Positions 25,324 through 36,920 of a stretch of DNA of 64,000 bases are shown one piece after another (positions within the stretch are counted from its first letter, which is position 1; the number at the start of each line of letters is the position of its first letter). A program made the translations under genes and the position numbers. Under the pieces are notes generated by a model, which did not search any database, had not been told where the DNA came from, and saw only the letters and a program-made list of their open reading frames with translations. Origin of the DNA: Dioscorea cayenensis subsp. rotundata. Taxonomy: Eukaryota; Streptophyta; Magnoliopsida; Dioscoreales; Dioscoreaceae. Location of the stretch: positions 23,739,916 through 23,803,915 of the forward strand of contig NC_052489.1 of NCBI RefSeq assembly GCF_009730915.1. The letters run 5' to 3'.

Positions 25324-25330
25324 TATATAA
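25324..25330 (+). promoter_or_regulatory. TATA box of the Nudix gene
   Basis: TATATAA lies about 150 bp upstream of the ATG at 25482. This leaves room for a leader of about 120 nt. Confidence 0.55.
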
Positions 25331-25481
25331 GATGTGGTGTTTGGTTGGCTCTATAGGGGACACATTTGGGACCAGAGAATAAGATGTTATTTTAAGATCA
25401 AAGAGAGAAGCCTTTGAACTTCTTTTCTCTCTATTTTTGTTAATCTTTGTGTTGATTTGAAGTAGTGTTTATCACTGAATC

Positions 25482-26595
25482 ATGTCGCCGGAGATGCACG
25501 CTCGAAAGGGACGACACCAGCAACGATATGAGAATAATTTTCGCCTTGTTTCAGGGTAACATGAATCATCTTTTGATCTTTATTCACAAACATTTTGTGT
25601 TATGTTTACACATCTTTTCTTTTCTGATCTTTTGTCATACAAAATTCAATCAGGTGTGTACCTTACAGAATAAAACCAAGTGCTCAGAATCAAAATGGTG
25701 ATTCATTTGATTGGTTGGAAGTTCTCATGATTTCCTCAGCAAACAGAACTGATCTTGTTTTTCCCAAAGTCAGCAAACTCCTACAAAATATTTGTATATA
25801 CTAGACAGAAAAAAAAGAAACAAAAAATCAGTACTCGATGCTAATAGACCATTTGACTGTTACAGGGAGGATGGGAGAACGATGAGACTCTTCACGAAGC
25901 GGCCGGTCGAGAAGCTTTAGAAGAAGCCGGTGTACGAGGAATGATTAGTGTATGTTATATATTAGTGTCAAAAGAGCTAAACTTGTAGTTTGATTCCCGA
26001 AAGGCTAATCATTATTAATCAATACATGTTGAATTGCTGCAATTGAAAGAGAATTATGGTATCACAGTATCACTAAATCTTGTGCAGGAAACATTATTAG
26101 GAGTTTGGGAATTCAGAAGCAAGAGATTTCAGAATAACTGCAGTATGGAAGGGTCTTGCAGAGGTTATATGTTTGCAATGGAGGTCACTGAGGAGCTTGA
26201 TTCTTGGCCTGAACAAGATGAACACAAAAGAAGATGGGTTAGTGATCACTATATTTTCTGCAATCCATTTATGAGATGCAAATCAAATATATATTATCTA
26301 TACTAGATTCAACCTTACAAACCAATTAATCAAGCTCCTATGAACTTTAAGTTTTTGGACTGAATAAAATACAGAGCATATATTTATTGATATGTTTACA
26401 AATCAAATGAGAAAACAGGTAACTGTGAGGGAGGCATTGCAGTTGTGCCGATACGAATGGATGCGCGAAGCACTGAGAGCATGCTTGAGAGTTCTTTCGG
26501 TCAAGTCTTCGATGTCTATGCCGATGATTTCAGAGATTTCGACGATGTTTCACCTGATGAAGCCTTCTAGTTCTGAACAAATGGTGGTTCTGTAA
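25482..26595 (+). CDS. Nudix hydrolase, plant NUDT12/13/16/17/18-like
   Basis: Five exons (25482-25555, 25654-25768, 25866-25949, 26088-26237, 26419-26595) close in phase to 199 aa. The Nudix box G-x5-E-x7-R-E-x2-E-E-x-G spans residues 64-86, with Arg78, Glu79, Glu82 and Glu83 intact. It should bind divalent metal and cleave nucleoside diphosphates linked to another group. R-L-V-S-G-C-V-P-Y-R and V-F-P-K-G-G-W-E are typical of the plant subgroup with diphosphoinositol or diadenosine polyphosphate-type substrates. The substrate is inferred from the family and not determined. No clear transit peptide is seen, although some relatives are mitochondrial. A full LINE sits about 200 bp past the stop in the opposite orientation. 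Exon 2 ends at AAA before GTCAGC, a weaker donor. Confidence 0.93.
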
Positions 26596-26777
26596 CTGTA
26601 AGTACATTGTATGGATGGGTGGCTCTATAAATACATGAATTTGGAGTTTGGTTTTTGTTTTGTATCAGTGTTTCTGTAGTTTCATTTCTGTTCTAAGTCG
26701 AAGATACAAAACATGGTTTGTTTGAATTGGTAGAAACTTGTGGGGAAATGGTTTGAATGTTGGTCTGAATCTTTGGT

Positions 26778-26794
26778 CATTGTTCTAATAATTT
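26778..26794. repeat. Target-site duplication of the LINE, left copy
   Basis: CATTGTTCTAATAATTT occurs here and identically at 32868-32884. The copies bracket the LINE exactly, with its poly(A) tail (read as T) adjoining this copy. Confidence 0.93.
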
Positions 26795-26892
26795 TTTTTT
26801 TTTTTTAAGAACTTCTCCAACTAGAGAAGCTAAGTATTAAATAAAATCAGGGGCTGAAATACAAAGCTATAAACTGAAAACAAAAGAGAGAA

Positions 26893-29800
26893 TTAAAAGC
26901 TAAAACCAAAAATACGAAAGGATTTCATGATCCAAAACGGAAGGTCTTTGCCAAACAGGAAAAGATTAAGCTGTTGATGAAGTAAACCATAGGTTGCGAG
27001 GCTGGCAGCTGGATATCCTTCAAAAGAAGGGATGATATGTATTCGGGGATGACCGCATGCATCAAGGAGGAACTTCAAATTGTTAACTTGATCTTCGAAA
27101 CGCCAGGAAGCAATGTGGTCTGAGCAATTCAGGAGATGAGTGATAGCAGCGTGGTCACAAAGAATATGCTTCACCGGAATGTGGAGATCCAATGCGGCTT
27201 GAAGAGCTACTTCAACAGCAAGAATTGCGTCCAAATGAGTGTCTGATAAAGGTCTGGAGGAGCTACCTGCAATAGAGATCATATAGTTAGCATTTGAGAA
27301 AAAGAAACCAGTTGAACTTACCCCGATAGATTGATCAGATGTCGCGTGAGAGAACAGGAAGTAGTCATCCGCTGAGGAGAAATTGGCCAGCAAAAGATTT
27401 CTTCCCAACATCTTAGAATTACACCAAGAAAATTCCTCAACATGAGCAACAGCCCTGGCGAAAATGCTAGGGAAAATGGGACGAGAGTCCCTAAATATGT
27501 AATCACACCGGCAAACCCAGATAAACCAAGCACAGGCAGCAATGATTGCTAAGTTGTATCTGGAATGCCTGTGCTCGAGAACCCAATTACCAGAGGAAAA
27601 ACTATCAGAGAAAGTAAAAGAAGAATTAAGCAGTCTGTTAACATGATCCCAGACTAACCGAATTCTATCACAATGATAAAACAAATGATCAATTGTCTCA
27701 CGATGGAGACCACAAAATACACAAGGGTTATCGGGGCCAAGATGAATGCTGTGAAGGAAAGCAGAAGTAGATAACCTGCCTCTTAGACAAAGCCAAATAA
27801 AGTGTTTAATTTTGGGAGCAACAGGAATGCTCCAAACAATGTTCCAACCAGCCCAAGCAGAAGAACAATCAGGTTGCTTAATCAAAGTATGATAAACAGC
27901 TGAAGATAATTTGGTATTAGATGCATTAGAAACCCAAATCCAATGATTCTCTGAATTTTGATCAATAGTAATAGTAGACACATCTAAATTCTCAGCATTA
28001 CTGCCGAAGATATGATTAAGATCATGCAAAGACCAATGATCAAAGGAAATGATGCCAGAAAGAGAAATCTCATTCAAATCAATATTCATATTAACATAAG
28101 TGGGCTTCAAAGCGATTGGAATCTCAAACAGCCAAGGATCCCAGAGAAAAGAGGTGTTCTGAGGATTAGCATTGTTAATTTTGCAATGATTTTTAATAAC
28201 AGCTGCAGATTACATAATCCCCGAAAAAACCAAGAGCATTTGGCCGGAACAGAGTCATGCCAAAAATTAATTTTCCCATATTTATGAAGAAGAATGTCAA
28301 CCCAGAGGCAGTCATGCTTGTTTAAATATTTGAAAATGTTTTTAGACATAAGAGAGTGCTTGGCAAGACAAATGTTTTTGATACCTAAGCCCCCCTCAGA
28401 CTTACCTTCAATAAGAAAACTCCAACTCACATTATGGATGCCCTTTCCATTACCATTCCTAGACCAAAAGAATTTTCTCACAACTTTGGATAATTCAGTC
28501 AAGATTGAATCAGGGATGGGATAAGCAATAAGAGTGTAGACTGGAACTGCTAACATAACAGAATTAATCAGGATCTCTTTGGCAGCTGGGGATAAATGAA
28601 ATTTGGACCACTTAGAAGCTAGACATGAAACTTTATCAATTAAGGGTTGAAAAGCAAGAGGAGAAAGTCGTTTAGGGGAAATGAAAACCCCAAGATACTT
28701 GAAAGGGAAAAAATCCTGGTTGAGATGTAAAATGCTACAAATTCGACTGATTATATGCTTGTTCATCCAAGAAGGGAAATAAATTTTGGATTTTGTGTAG
28801 TTGGGATGCTGACCAGAGTAATGGCTGTAAAGTTTTAAACAAGTGGAGATGTTTCTGGCAGCTTTCCTAGTAGCATGAGTAACAAGAATTAAGTCATCCG
28901 CATACATCAAATGGTTAAAATTATGAGTCAAAGAATTGTTGAAACTAGGGATGAGATTACGATGAAGGCTGAAATTGAGCATGGAAGTAAGAGTTTGGGA
29001 CACAATGATAAACAGGTATGAAGATATGGGATCACCTTGACGCACTCCTCTAGAAGAACAGAACCACTGGGTTGGATTGCCATTAACCAGAAGAGAGAAA
29101 GAGCATGCTTTAAGACAAGAATCAATCCAAGATATCCAAAGGGGAGGAAAATTCATTTTCAAAAGAATGGTAAGAATTGCACTCCAATTAAGGGTATCAT
29201 AAGCCTTCTCGATATCGATTTTAATAATCATCCTAGGGGGGCTATGAGTATCAGATTCAATCGAATGGGCAACCTCTTGCACAGCAATAATGTTATCAGA
29301 GGAGCAACGAGAAGACACAAAACCAACTTGCTCGAGACCAATGATGCTGGGTAAAATCTTTTTTAATCTATTGGCAAGCAGCTTTGAAAGAACTTTGAAA
29401 CACACATTACATAAAGAAATAGGGCGAAAATCGGAAACCAGTTTAGGATTGTCTTTCTTAGGAATGAGAGCGACGAAAGTTTTGCCCCAAGAGGTAGGGA
29501 TGAAAGAAGTTTTGAAAAAGAATTGAATAGCGATGAGTACCCACAATAGACCAATAAGCTTTGAAAAACTCCACATTAAAACCGTCTGGTCCAGGGGACT
29601 TACCTGAAGGAAGATCAAGCAAGGATTGATGGACTTCCTCTAAAGTAACATTTCGGATTAGGAATGCACTATCAGTGTCGGAGATTCTGGGAATATCAGG
29701 TGGAAGCTCGTCGAAATTGTTAGAAAGATTATCCGTAGGACTGCTCCAGAGATTTTTATAAAAATTTGTAAAAGCTTGCTCAACACCAATAGGATCCCTG

Positions 29801-30973
29801 AAAATATTGCCATTAGCATCTTCGATTTGAGAAATATGATTGGTATGAGAGCGGATTCGATGAATAGCATGAAAGAAACTGGTGTTTTTGTCTCCATCGG
29901 AGACCCAATTTAAACGAGCACGCTGAGCCCATTTAATGTTATTCTGGCGCTGAAGAGCAGAGAGTTTAGCATAAAGGCCTTTAAGAACCAGATGAGAGTT
30001 GGGGGCTAGATCAGAGATCTCAAGAGAGTTAATAACACTTTCAGTTTTGGAAATGGCGATGTCCAAATTACTAACTCCAGAGATACTCCAACGCTTAAGC
30101 CGAAATCTAGTACGAGAAAGAAAATGAGAGAACACATGCATAGGATTACCCCGAGGGTGGAAATCCCAAGCATCACGGATGCACGAATGGCAACCAATAT
30201 AATCCAACCAAAAATTTTCAAATTTGAAAGAGCTCTTTTTGAAACCGGGAGAGAAACTAGCATTAAGAAAAAGCGGAGAATGATCAGAAAAGGAACGATT
30301 AAGATGAGAAAGAGTGTAATTTTTGAAAATGTCGTTCCACTCGAGATTAACCAGACAACGGTCAAGCCTGGCCCATCTACGAGCTGAACCAGCCTGGTTG
30401 TTACACCAGGTGAACGGGGATCCGACAAATTTAAGATCCAAAAGATTGTTACTGTCGATGAAATTGTTAAAAAATCTAGATTTGCGGCTATAGTAAGAAA
30501 AAAAGAGCCACCCGATGCTCGGGTTCTAGAGAGAATGGAATTAAAAATCTCCCGGAATGAGCCAAGGAAGCTTAAGATTAGAAAGTTTTTGAAAGCTCAT
30601 ACCAAAAGCCATTTTTTTGAGAAATACAGCGAGAAGAGTTATACACCACGGAAATGATGAAATTTTTGGAGAAACTGGAAGAAATGACGATATGAAGAGC
30701 ACGACGAGAAACAGAAATGGGAGTAGCTCGACCGATGGCTGGATTCCAAAGGATAAAGATACCCCCCGAGAAACCGTCAGCGAGAACAGAAGCCCACTCC
30801 CAGTGCTTGGGGATCTTTTTACAGAGACGGTCAACACGATCCGAGTTAGCGCGAGTCTCAACAAGACAAACCATGACAGGCTTTAACTTTTTAATAATTC
30901 TGGCAAGACGAGAAGAAGTATTCCGATCTGAAATACCCCTGCAATTCCAACACAAGATTTTAGTTGTATTCAT
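26893..30973 (-). pseudogene. LINE ORF2: endonuclease, reverse transcriptase, RNase H
   Basis: ORF2 starts at the ATG at 30973 (M-N-T-T-K-I-L-C-W-N-C-R-G) with an AP-endonuclease domain to about 30300, including S-D-H-S-P-L near 30280. The palm of the reverse transcriptase follows, with Y-A-D-D encoded at 28893-28904 and R-Q-G-D-P-I-S upstream of it. Then comes a zf-RVT region (C-V-F-C-x-L-H-R-E-T-I-D-H-L-F) and an RNase H-like domain ending at the stop at 26893. The coding sequence falls into blocks in different frames: 31108-30578, 30441-29458, 29618-28107 and 28110-26893. At least three or four frameshifts are therefore present, two of them between about 30600 and 30440. Confidence 0.93.
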
Positions 30974-31043
30974 AATAAATATAAAAAATAATAGGACCGA
31001 AGAAACCTCCCTAAAGAAGAAGAGTGAAAGGATAAACAAAAAA

Positions 31044-32797
31044 TCAAACTCCGGAGCTTCCGGTTTCAATTCTGCCTTTCTTCGGAGAAACTTCATCGGC
31101 ATGAACACCTTTCCTGATGAGGGTTTCTCTTCTGACTCCGGCTTGATATTGAACTAGAGTCATGGAGTCATCAGGCTCAATCTCATCATCTGGCATTTCA
31201 TCATCTTCATCGTCAGTGGAGCCCTCATCCGAAGCGCTATCTTCTTCCATTTCACTAGAATCAAGAGCAGAAGAGACAAGGGAGACGACAGAACCATGAG
31301 AAATATCAGAGGGATTAATATTAGGAGAGACTAAAGGAACGGACGATTTCAGGAAAGGGGAGGGGAATCGGGCTTAGAGATGGGCCTTGAATGAGTGGTA
31401 GGCAGGTTGGTTTCTCGGGGGGAGCGAAAGGGAACGATTTGATTGGTTAAGATGGGCGGTGGAGTGTTACGCAGGGAAGTGGAAGCAACGATTTGACATG
31501 GGGGGACAGACGAGTCGGTTGCTTGGGAAACAAGCGAAGATGAGGGCGTAATAGTTAAAGCTTTATCTTTTGCTGGCTCGATGTTCGCAAGGCTGAGATT
31601 AACGGTTGGATCAGCATCTAGGTTTTGAACGTTGAGATTCTTAACGGGATCAGGATGTGGGAAGTCGCGAGAGGAGTGGAAAGTGGATGACCGCCCGCGA
31701 CCAGCAAATCGCGAGCCTCCACATAAGCTGTGCGAAACAGTGCCTCGGAACTCGACAGCTTCGCCTTCCACGCCGTCTGCAGTGCGAGAGGTCACGTGAG
31801 GAGCACGGGAGGTGCTTCCTCCGCGACCTCGAGCACGGCCACGCCGGCGAGAAACCAGAAACCATGGTCCGAAATCTGTTTCAATCTCATCTTCAGGTAC
31901 AGGGACGAATATCGGGTCCGACTCGTCCATAATCTGGTCGACATCAATCGGATCCAGGACGGTCCTCTCTACCGGCACTCGAACAGAGCGAGTGGGCAAA
32001 GAGTTCCCTCCGGTTCCAGAAGAAGCCGCCCGCGAGCAGGACTTGCTGCCGTGTCCAATAAGCCCACAATTATAACAAAATGTTGGTAGCCTCTCGTACA
32101 TCACTACTACAAACACTCTCTGGTGATCGTCACCGATCCAGAACCCACGACAGAGAGGTTTCGACAAGTCAATCTCTATACAAACACGAGCAAACTTGGA
32201 TCTGGCCAATGAAGACGTAAGCTCATCAATCTTGACAAGGTTACCAAAATTGCAGGCAATGGACTCAAGAATATCTCCTTCCCAGCATTCGACCGGGAGG
32301 TTATGAAATTGAACCCAAATTGCCGCTGAGTTTAGTTTTGCGAAGCTTGGTTCAAAGAAAGGCTTCCAAGGGGACAGCTGAACAATGATCCCGTTAACAG
32401 ACCAAGGTCCGTCAAGCAGGAGCTGTTGCATTACTTTCTCAGAAGGGCATCGAACGAGGAGGAAGCCGTTTGGAAGATCGGAGATGAAGATCTCTCCAAA
32501 TTGATTCCACTGATTCAGAAGCGCCGTCCTAACCTGATCAAAAGGAGGAGATTTACCAAACAGTTTACCGTACAAGGCATACTGGAACCTCATCCGACCG
32601 CGATTAATGGCATCTTTGTCCAGCTTAACGAAATTGGAAGTGGAAACTTTCAACTTGTTGAGGAGTTGCTCATTGTGAAGAGGAGAGTTATCAGCGGATT
32701 GATTCAAGGAAGCTGTGATTTGGGACCAAGATTTTTTGAGGGGAGGATGAGGTTGGCCCCCGCTTGCCATGGCAAGAGGGGAAGCAGAGACTCCCAA
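31044..32797 (-). pseudogene. LINE ORF1: DUF4283/CCHC nucleic-acid-binding protein
   Basis: An open stretch of 482 codons (32797-31349; alternative start at 32770, M-A-S-G-G-Q). It has a DUF4283-like domain (P-W-S-V-N-G-x-I-V-Q-L-S-P-W-K-P, then W-V-Q-F-H-N-L-P) and a CCHC knuckle C-Y-N-C-G-L-I-G-H-G-S-K-S-C. The acidic C-terminal tail (31250-31044, M-E-E-D-S-A-S-D-E) lies in another frame, so one frameshift occurs near 31350. ORF1 ends about 70 bp before the ORF2 start, the usual plant L1 spacing. Its role is RNA binding during retrotransposition. Confidence 0.9.
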
Positions 32798-32867
32798 ACT
32801 TGGTTGATTGTTTTACTTCAAAGAGTTTGTTCAACTCAAATATTCAATAGAAGATTCAATTCAAGAA

Positions 32868-32884
32868 CATTGTTCTAATAATTT
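32868..32884. repeat. Target-site duplication of the LINE, right copy
   Basis: A perfect copy of the 17-bp sequence at 26778-26794, placed at the 5' end of the LINE. Confidence 0.93.
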
Positions 32885-33814
32885 GAGTGATAAACATAAA
32901 AACAGTGCTCCATTTTTGCAATTTGGAATGATATTTTTTAAAAAATATTTAGGGGAAATTACTTGTATTGCTCCCACGAGTTGTCATTGGCCGGTATAGT
33001 GTTTACACCGCTGCAAACTACACAATATATATATATATATATACCTCTGGGAAGGTTCATAGCAACGTCCCCAGAGTATAAAAAGAATGAGAGAGAAGAA
33101 GGCAGAGAGATTTTACTGTAGGCAAGTAGATAAACAGTATAGTGAGAGGTTACCAAATGCTTGTATCACCAACCAGACCGGTATTAAACATATGAACTTT
33201 TCTAGAGTTTAAAAAAAATGAGAGAGACAGAGAGATTTTACTGTAGGCAAATAAATAAACAGTGTAGTGAAAGGTTACTAAATGCTTGTAGCAGCAACCA
33301 GACTAGTATTAAGGTGTGCATTGGATTTATTTTACCTTAACTGTAGGTCTAGTAGAAATATAATTTAATGGTTGTGATTGATTAAATTACTATATATCTT
33401 TGGTTTAACTGTTCAGATCAAAATACTATACATCCCAATTTTAAACATAATGACATAAATTCAAAACTTGAAGACTGTTGAACTCCCATCCATACGCACA
33501 ACACGTATCTCTTTGAAAAAAAAAAATGAGTTTTTATTTAAGTTTATCCATTTTCTCAAGGAAAAAAGACTTTCAGTGGGTAGCTTAGCGTATTTGTGCA
33601 TTTCATGTACCATAGAGTTTAGCCGTTCTAGGATTATTTATTAAAAAAATTATAAATATCTTATCAATTTGTATTAAATAAAATTTGAACCACTGAAGAT
33701 TGATTTAAGGAAGAAATTTTGAATTTAAATTTCAGTGTATATGAAAAACACGTGTTAGGAGATAGAAACTTTATCTCATCTTTAGGAACTTATGGTAAAA
33801 AAAAAAATCAACAC

Positions 33815-33849
<35 letters not shown>

Positions 33850-34674
33850 GAACTGTTTGAAATTTGAATTAATGAGTCAAATAACTATAAACTTTATTTT
33901 TATGTCTTTATTATGATTTTTTTTATTGTATTTAGGTTTATAGGTATAGTTTTTTTTTATTTTAAGTCTTTATCATGTTATAAACTTTGAATATTTTTTT
34001 ATTTTAAATTTATTTTTTAATTAAATATTAAAACTACAATCAGATAGATTTTTCACGTTTTAAACTTAGAAAAAAACTAAATTTTTTATAATAATTAAAA
34101 AATATGATATTATTTTTTATGTCACATAATAATAAGGCCAGCTGAATTTGTCAAATGGAGTTTGGGGCTCCAGGGACCCAAGGAGTAAGGACACAAGTAA
34201 ATTCAGAAACGAAACCAAAGAGGGGCTAGCAGGGGTTTCAACCCCTTCTTGGCACTGCCAATCCCGTTATTTTGGCTGGAACCAACCACCTTGGATGTTA
34301 TTTAATACGTCGTGATCTGTACAAGTTACATTGGATATATGATCCAACCACCAAATTTAAATTCAATTATGTTTGAAAATTGGAATTGGCGGGCTTGTGT
34401 TGTATGTGAGACTTGTGGGCCAACATGCTTATGTTTTATGGGCTAAGAAGGCAAGGCAGCTAGCAGATTTAAATTGAATTATGAGAAAAAAAATTGTATT
34501 GGTTTGCATCCTTGCAATTCTATACATTGGTTGGAGATAATAATGAGTATATTAGTATTTTTCTTCTTTTATTGGATCATGTATTGTTTCTTAATGTAAA
34601 TGAGAATCAATGTATAAAATTTTTGGGTGAAAAACATAGAACATGATTGGTAATTACATTCTTGTGATACAACT
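32885..34674. other. Intergenic AT-rich region
   Basis: Holds (TA)n near 33027-33042, a tandem duplication at 33073-33314, and (AAT)n at about 33814-33849. Bases 34135-34300 are locally GC-richer and contain GGGGCTCCAGGGACCC, with no gene recognised. No coding region is supported. Confidence 0.55.
33073..33314. repeat. Tandem duplication, 131-bp unit
   Basis: The block beginning AGAGTATAAAAAGAATG at 33073 recurs at 33204. The strongest match includes AGAGATTTTACTGTAGGCAA and the tail ACCAGAC..GTATTAA. The second copy is truncated. The two copies are close to 90 percent alike over the shared part by eye. Confidence 0.8.
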
Positions 34675-34682
34675 ACAATGAG

Positions 34683-35611
34683 TTTGATTAAGTGCCTAAT
34701 GCTATTGGTAAGCAAATTGTCTTTCATGAAGGGTTCTCAACTGGTAATTGGCTGTCTCCGGACAATCCTGATTATGACTTGCGTGTTCAGTCCATAATTG
34801 GGGTTACTTCTTGGCTTATTTGGAAGACTCGGTGTAATCTTATTTTTCGTCAAGAAACTCTTGACTTTCAATCCATTCCTATCAGGGCAATTAATCATGT
34901 CAGGGAGTTCTCTCAATCTTCAACTTTTAATTCCAGCAAGCAACTCATACTAAGCAATTTCTCCTTCAATGATGGGCCTTATCTTTTTGTGGCTTCTATG
35001 AGTAATATGGAGGCCAATACTCATGGTGCTGGTTTTCATCTTACTATGGTTACTCTCAGTTTGTGTTTGCAGGGTACTGTAATAATTTTGCAGAAACAAC
35101 TCTTGAAGCTGAATCCTTAGCTCTTTTGATTGCACTTGGCAGCCTCCATGCGTCTGATCTCCAAGTTAAAACAATCTTCATTGCTTGCCCTGAGCTCTTC
35201 AACATCATTAAACATGGCTGCGATCCTCAAGCTTGGCGATTGAACCCGTTAATTATCAGCATTAATGATTATCTTTCCAGCTTTGATCTCCCACGAGTTT
35301 GCATTATTCCGAAGGCCTGGATGAATGTTGCCAATGATCTGGCGATTCATGGAGTTAACTCCCATGCTCTCACTCTTTTCCATCAGGGTAAGGATCTTCC
35401 GCGCTGGCTCATGAAGCAAGTCCTCAAGTCTGGCTTTAGTTTGTAATTTTTCTTTATTTTGTTTTTGCTGTGTGTTTGTTTTTATTGTTTTATGTTTGTG
35501 TTGTTTTTTTTTTCTTCTGTTTTTCTTTTGGCTTTGGTCTGTATCTTTTAAATCTCTTGTGTAATTTATGTTTGTTATCAATAAAATAGCTCTCCGAGCT
35601 CCTTCCCAAAA
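34683..35611 (+). mobile_element. 5'-truncated L1-type LINE fragment
   Basis: The plus-strand remnant encodes only the end of ORF2. 34692-35120 covers the RNase H-linked region (F-S-T-G-N-W, W-L-I-W-K-T-R-C-N-L-I-F-R). 35063-35446 continues in another frame to Q-G-K-D-L-P-R-W-L-M-K and a stop, parallel to the end of ORF2 in the 26795-32867 element. An AT-rich 3' end with a short A-run follows. The 8-bp repeat ACAATGAG at 34675-34682 and 35612-35619 is probably the target duplication. One frameshift near 35065-35100 breaks the frame. It is a dead-on-arrival insertion of a related family. Confidence 0.88.
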
Positions 35612-35619
35612 ACAATGAG

Positions 35620-36920
35620 ATCATTGAGATGTAATGTTGAGAATATCAGTATATGTCATAGTGTATATATGTATAATTAAATAAGGTTTCGTGGTAAGTC
35701 TACATAATAAAATGCATAAAAAAAATGTTATATCTACTAGCAAAATGCATAATAAAATAGGTTGTTTTAATCAAAGATTACGTTGTCAAGCTATTTTGTA
35801 TTGAAAACATTTGTTATGTTAAATGAATTTTCTTTGATATTTTGCCCTCGTCCCTTCCTACCAATAAGCTATGGTTCCATCCCTGCAAGCAATCCCATAA
35901 GACCATTCTTTCTGAGCGAGTTAATTGCTTGAGATAAATAAATCGTAAAGATCTCTTTCATTGGGCTGTTAAGAACCCCTTATTGTTATAAGCTATTTGT
36001 TTTGTCTGTTGTAGTTATCTATATTTAGTAAATCCTAGATGTCTATATTGTTGAGGAGTTTCTAGTTTCTACAAACTCTTTATTATTATTGTTGGATTTG
36101 TATACTCTTTAAATAAATTGAAATAGTTCATCTATTTTTTCTTTTATAAAAAAATTGTTAAAGCTGATTAAACCATTGACATTTCATTCTACATTTTTAA
36201 AGTACAACATTATATTAAAAACACTAATATATTTATTCAAGTCTTACTACCATCTCTTCCATTTTAATTGTTTGTTTTATAAGTTAAAGGTGAGTCATTG
36301 AGAATTCAACTTTCACCCAATGTGTAGTTAAAACATAAATAATATGTGCACAAGTGACTTATCCACATAGTAAAAAAAAAATATTTAACTCAATTTAGGA
36401 CAAAACTATGCTCAATCCACAAGTAACTATTTAAAAAAATATATACATAAATATATATATCAAAATGTTTTCATTTTAGTATGGCAATCTATTTGACATG
36501 CTTTCAAAATTGTTCAATATAATTTGTATTGCTGTTGTTGTTACTATTATAATTATTTTCATATGGACATTCACATGGTATAAAATATTGAAAATTTGGT
36601 ATTCCCATCAACGATACACATTTCCTACATTTACCAACAGAAACTGAAATAATTATATATTTACATGGACTAAATCTGATTGTTTCTGAAGAAAATGGCC
36701 TTAATACCATTGATTTATTGTCGAGGGGCCAAAATGAAATTACAAGAACTTATCTAAAATTAAAGAAAATAAAAAGGATTCTTTTGAAAAACTATACAAA
36801 AGAGCGGATAAGACCGCGTTTCCCGATCGCGTTTCCCACCTCTTTAAAAGATCTAAAACCCTCGACGAGATAACTTTGCTAGGGTTTTTCCATCCGATTT
36901 GGTTCCTCTCTTTCTTTCTA
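35620..36920. other. Intergenic region and MORF8 promoter
   Basis: AT-rich DNA with no coding signature to about 36780. The last 140 bp become GC-richer and include CTAGGGTTTTT (36869-36879) just before the MORF8 start, probably leader sequence. Confidence 0.55.

Larger units (their letters stand above)
26795..32867 (-). mobile_element. L1-type non-LTR retrotransposon (LINE), near full length
   Basis: A 6.07-kb minus-strand element with a 3' poly(A) (plus-strand T-run near 26795-26807) and a perfect 17-bp target duplication (26778-26794 and 32868-32884). It carries ORF1, a nucleic-acid-binding protein with a CCHC knuckle, and ORF2 with endonuclease, reverse transcriptase, a zinc-binding connection region and RNase H. 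Both ORFs are complete in content but interrupted by frameshifts, so this copy is not active as it stands. The perfect target duplication and fairly long open stretches indicate a moderately recent insertion. It lies tail-to-tail with the Nudix gene. Confidence 0.96.

Noticed and set aside
30124-32878. Several plus-strand frames over the LINE
   Set aside because: All lie antisense to LINE ORF1/ORF2 and lack domains.
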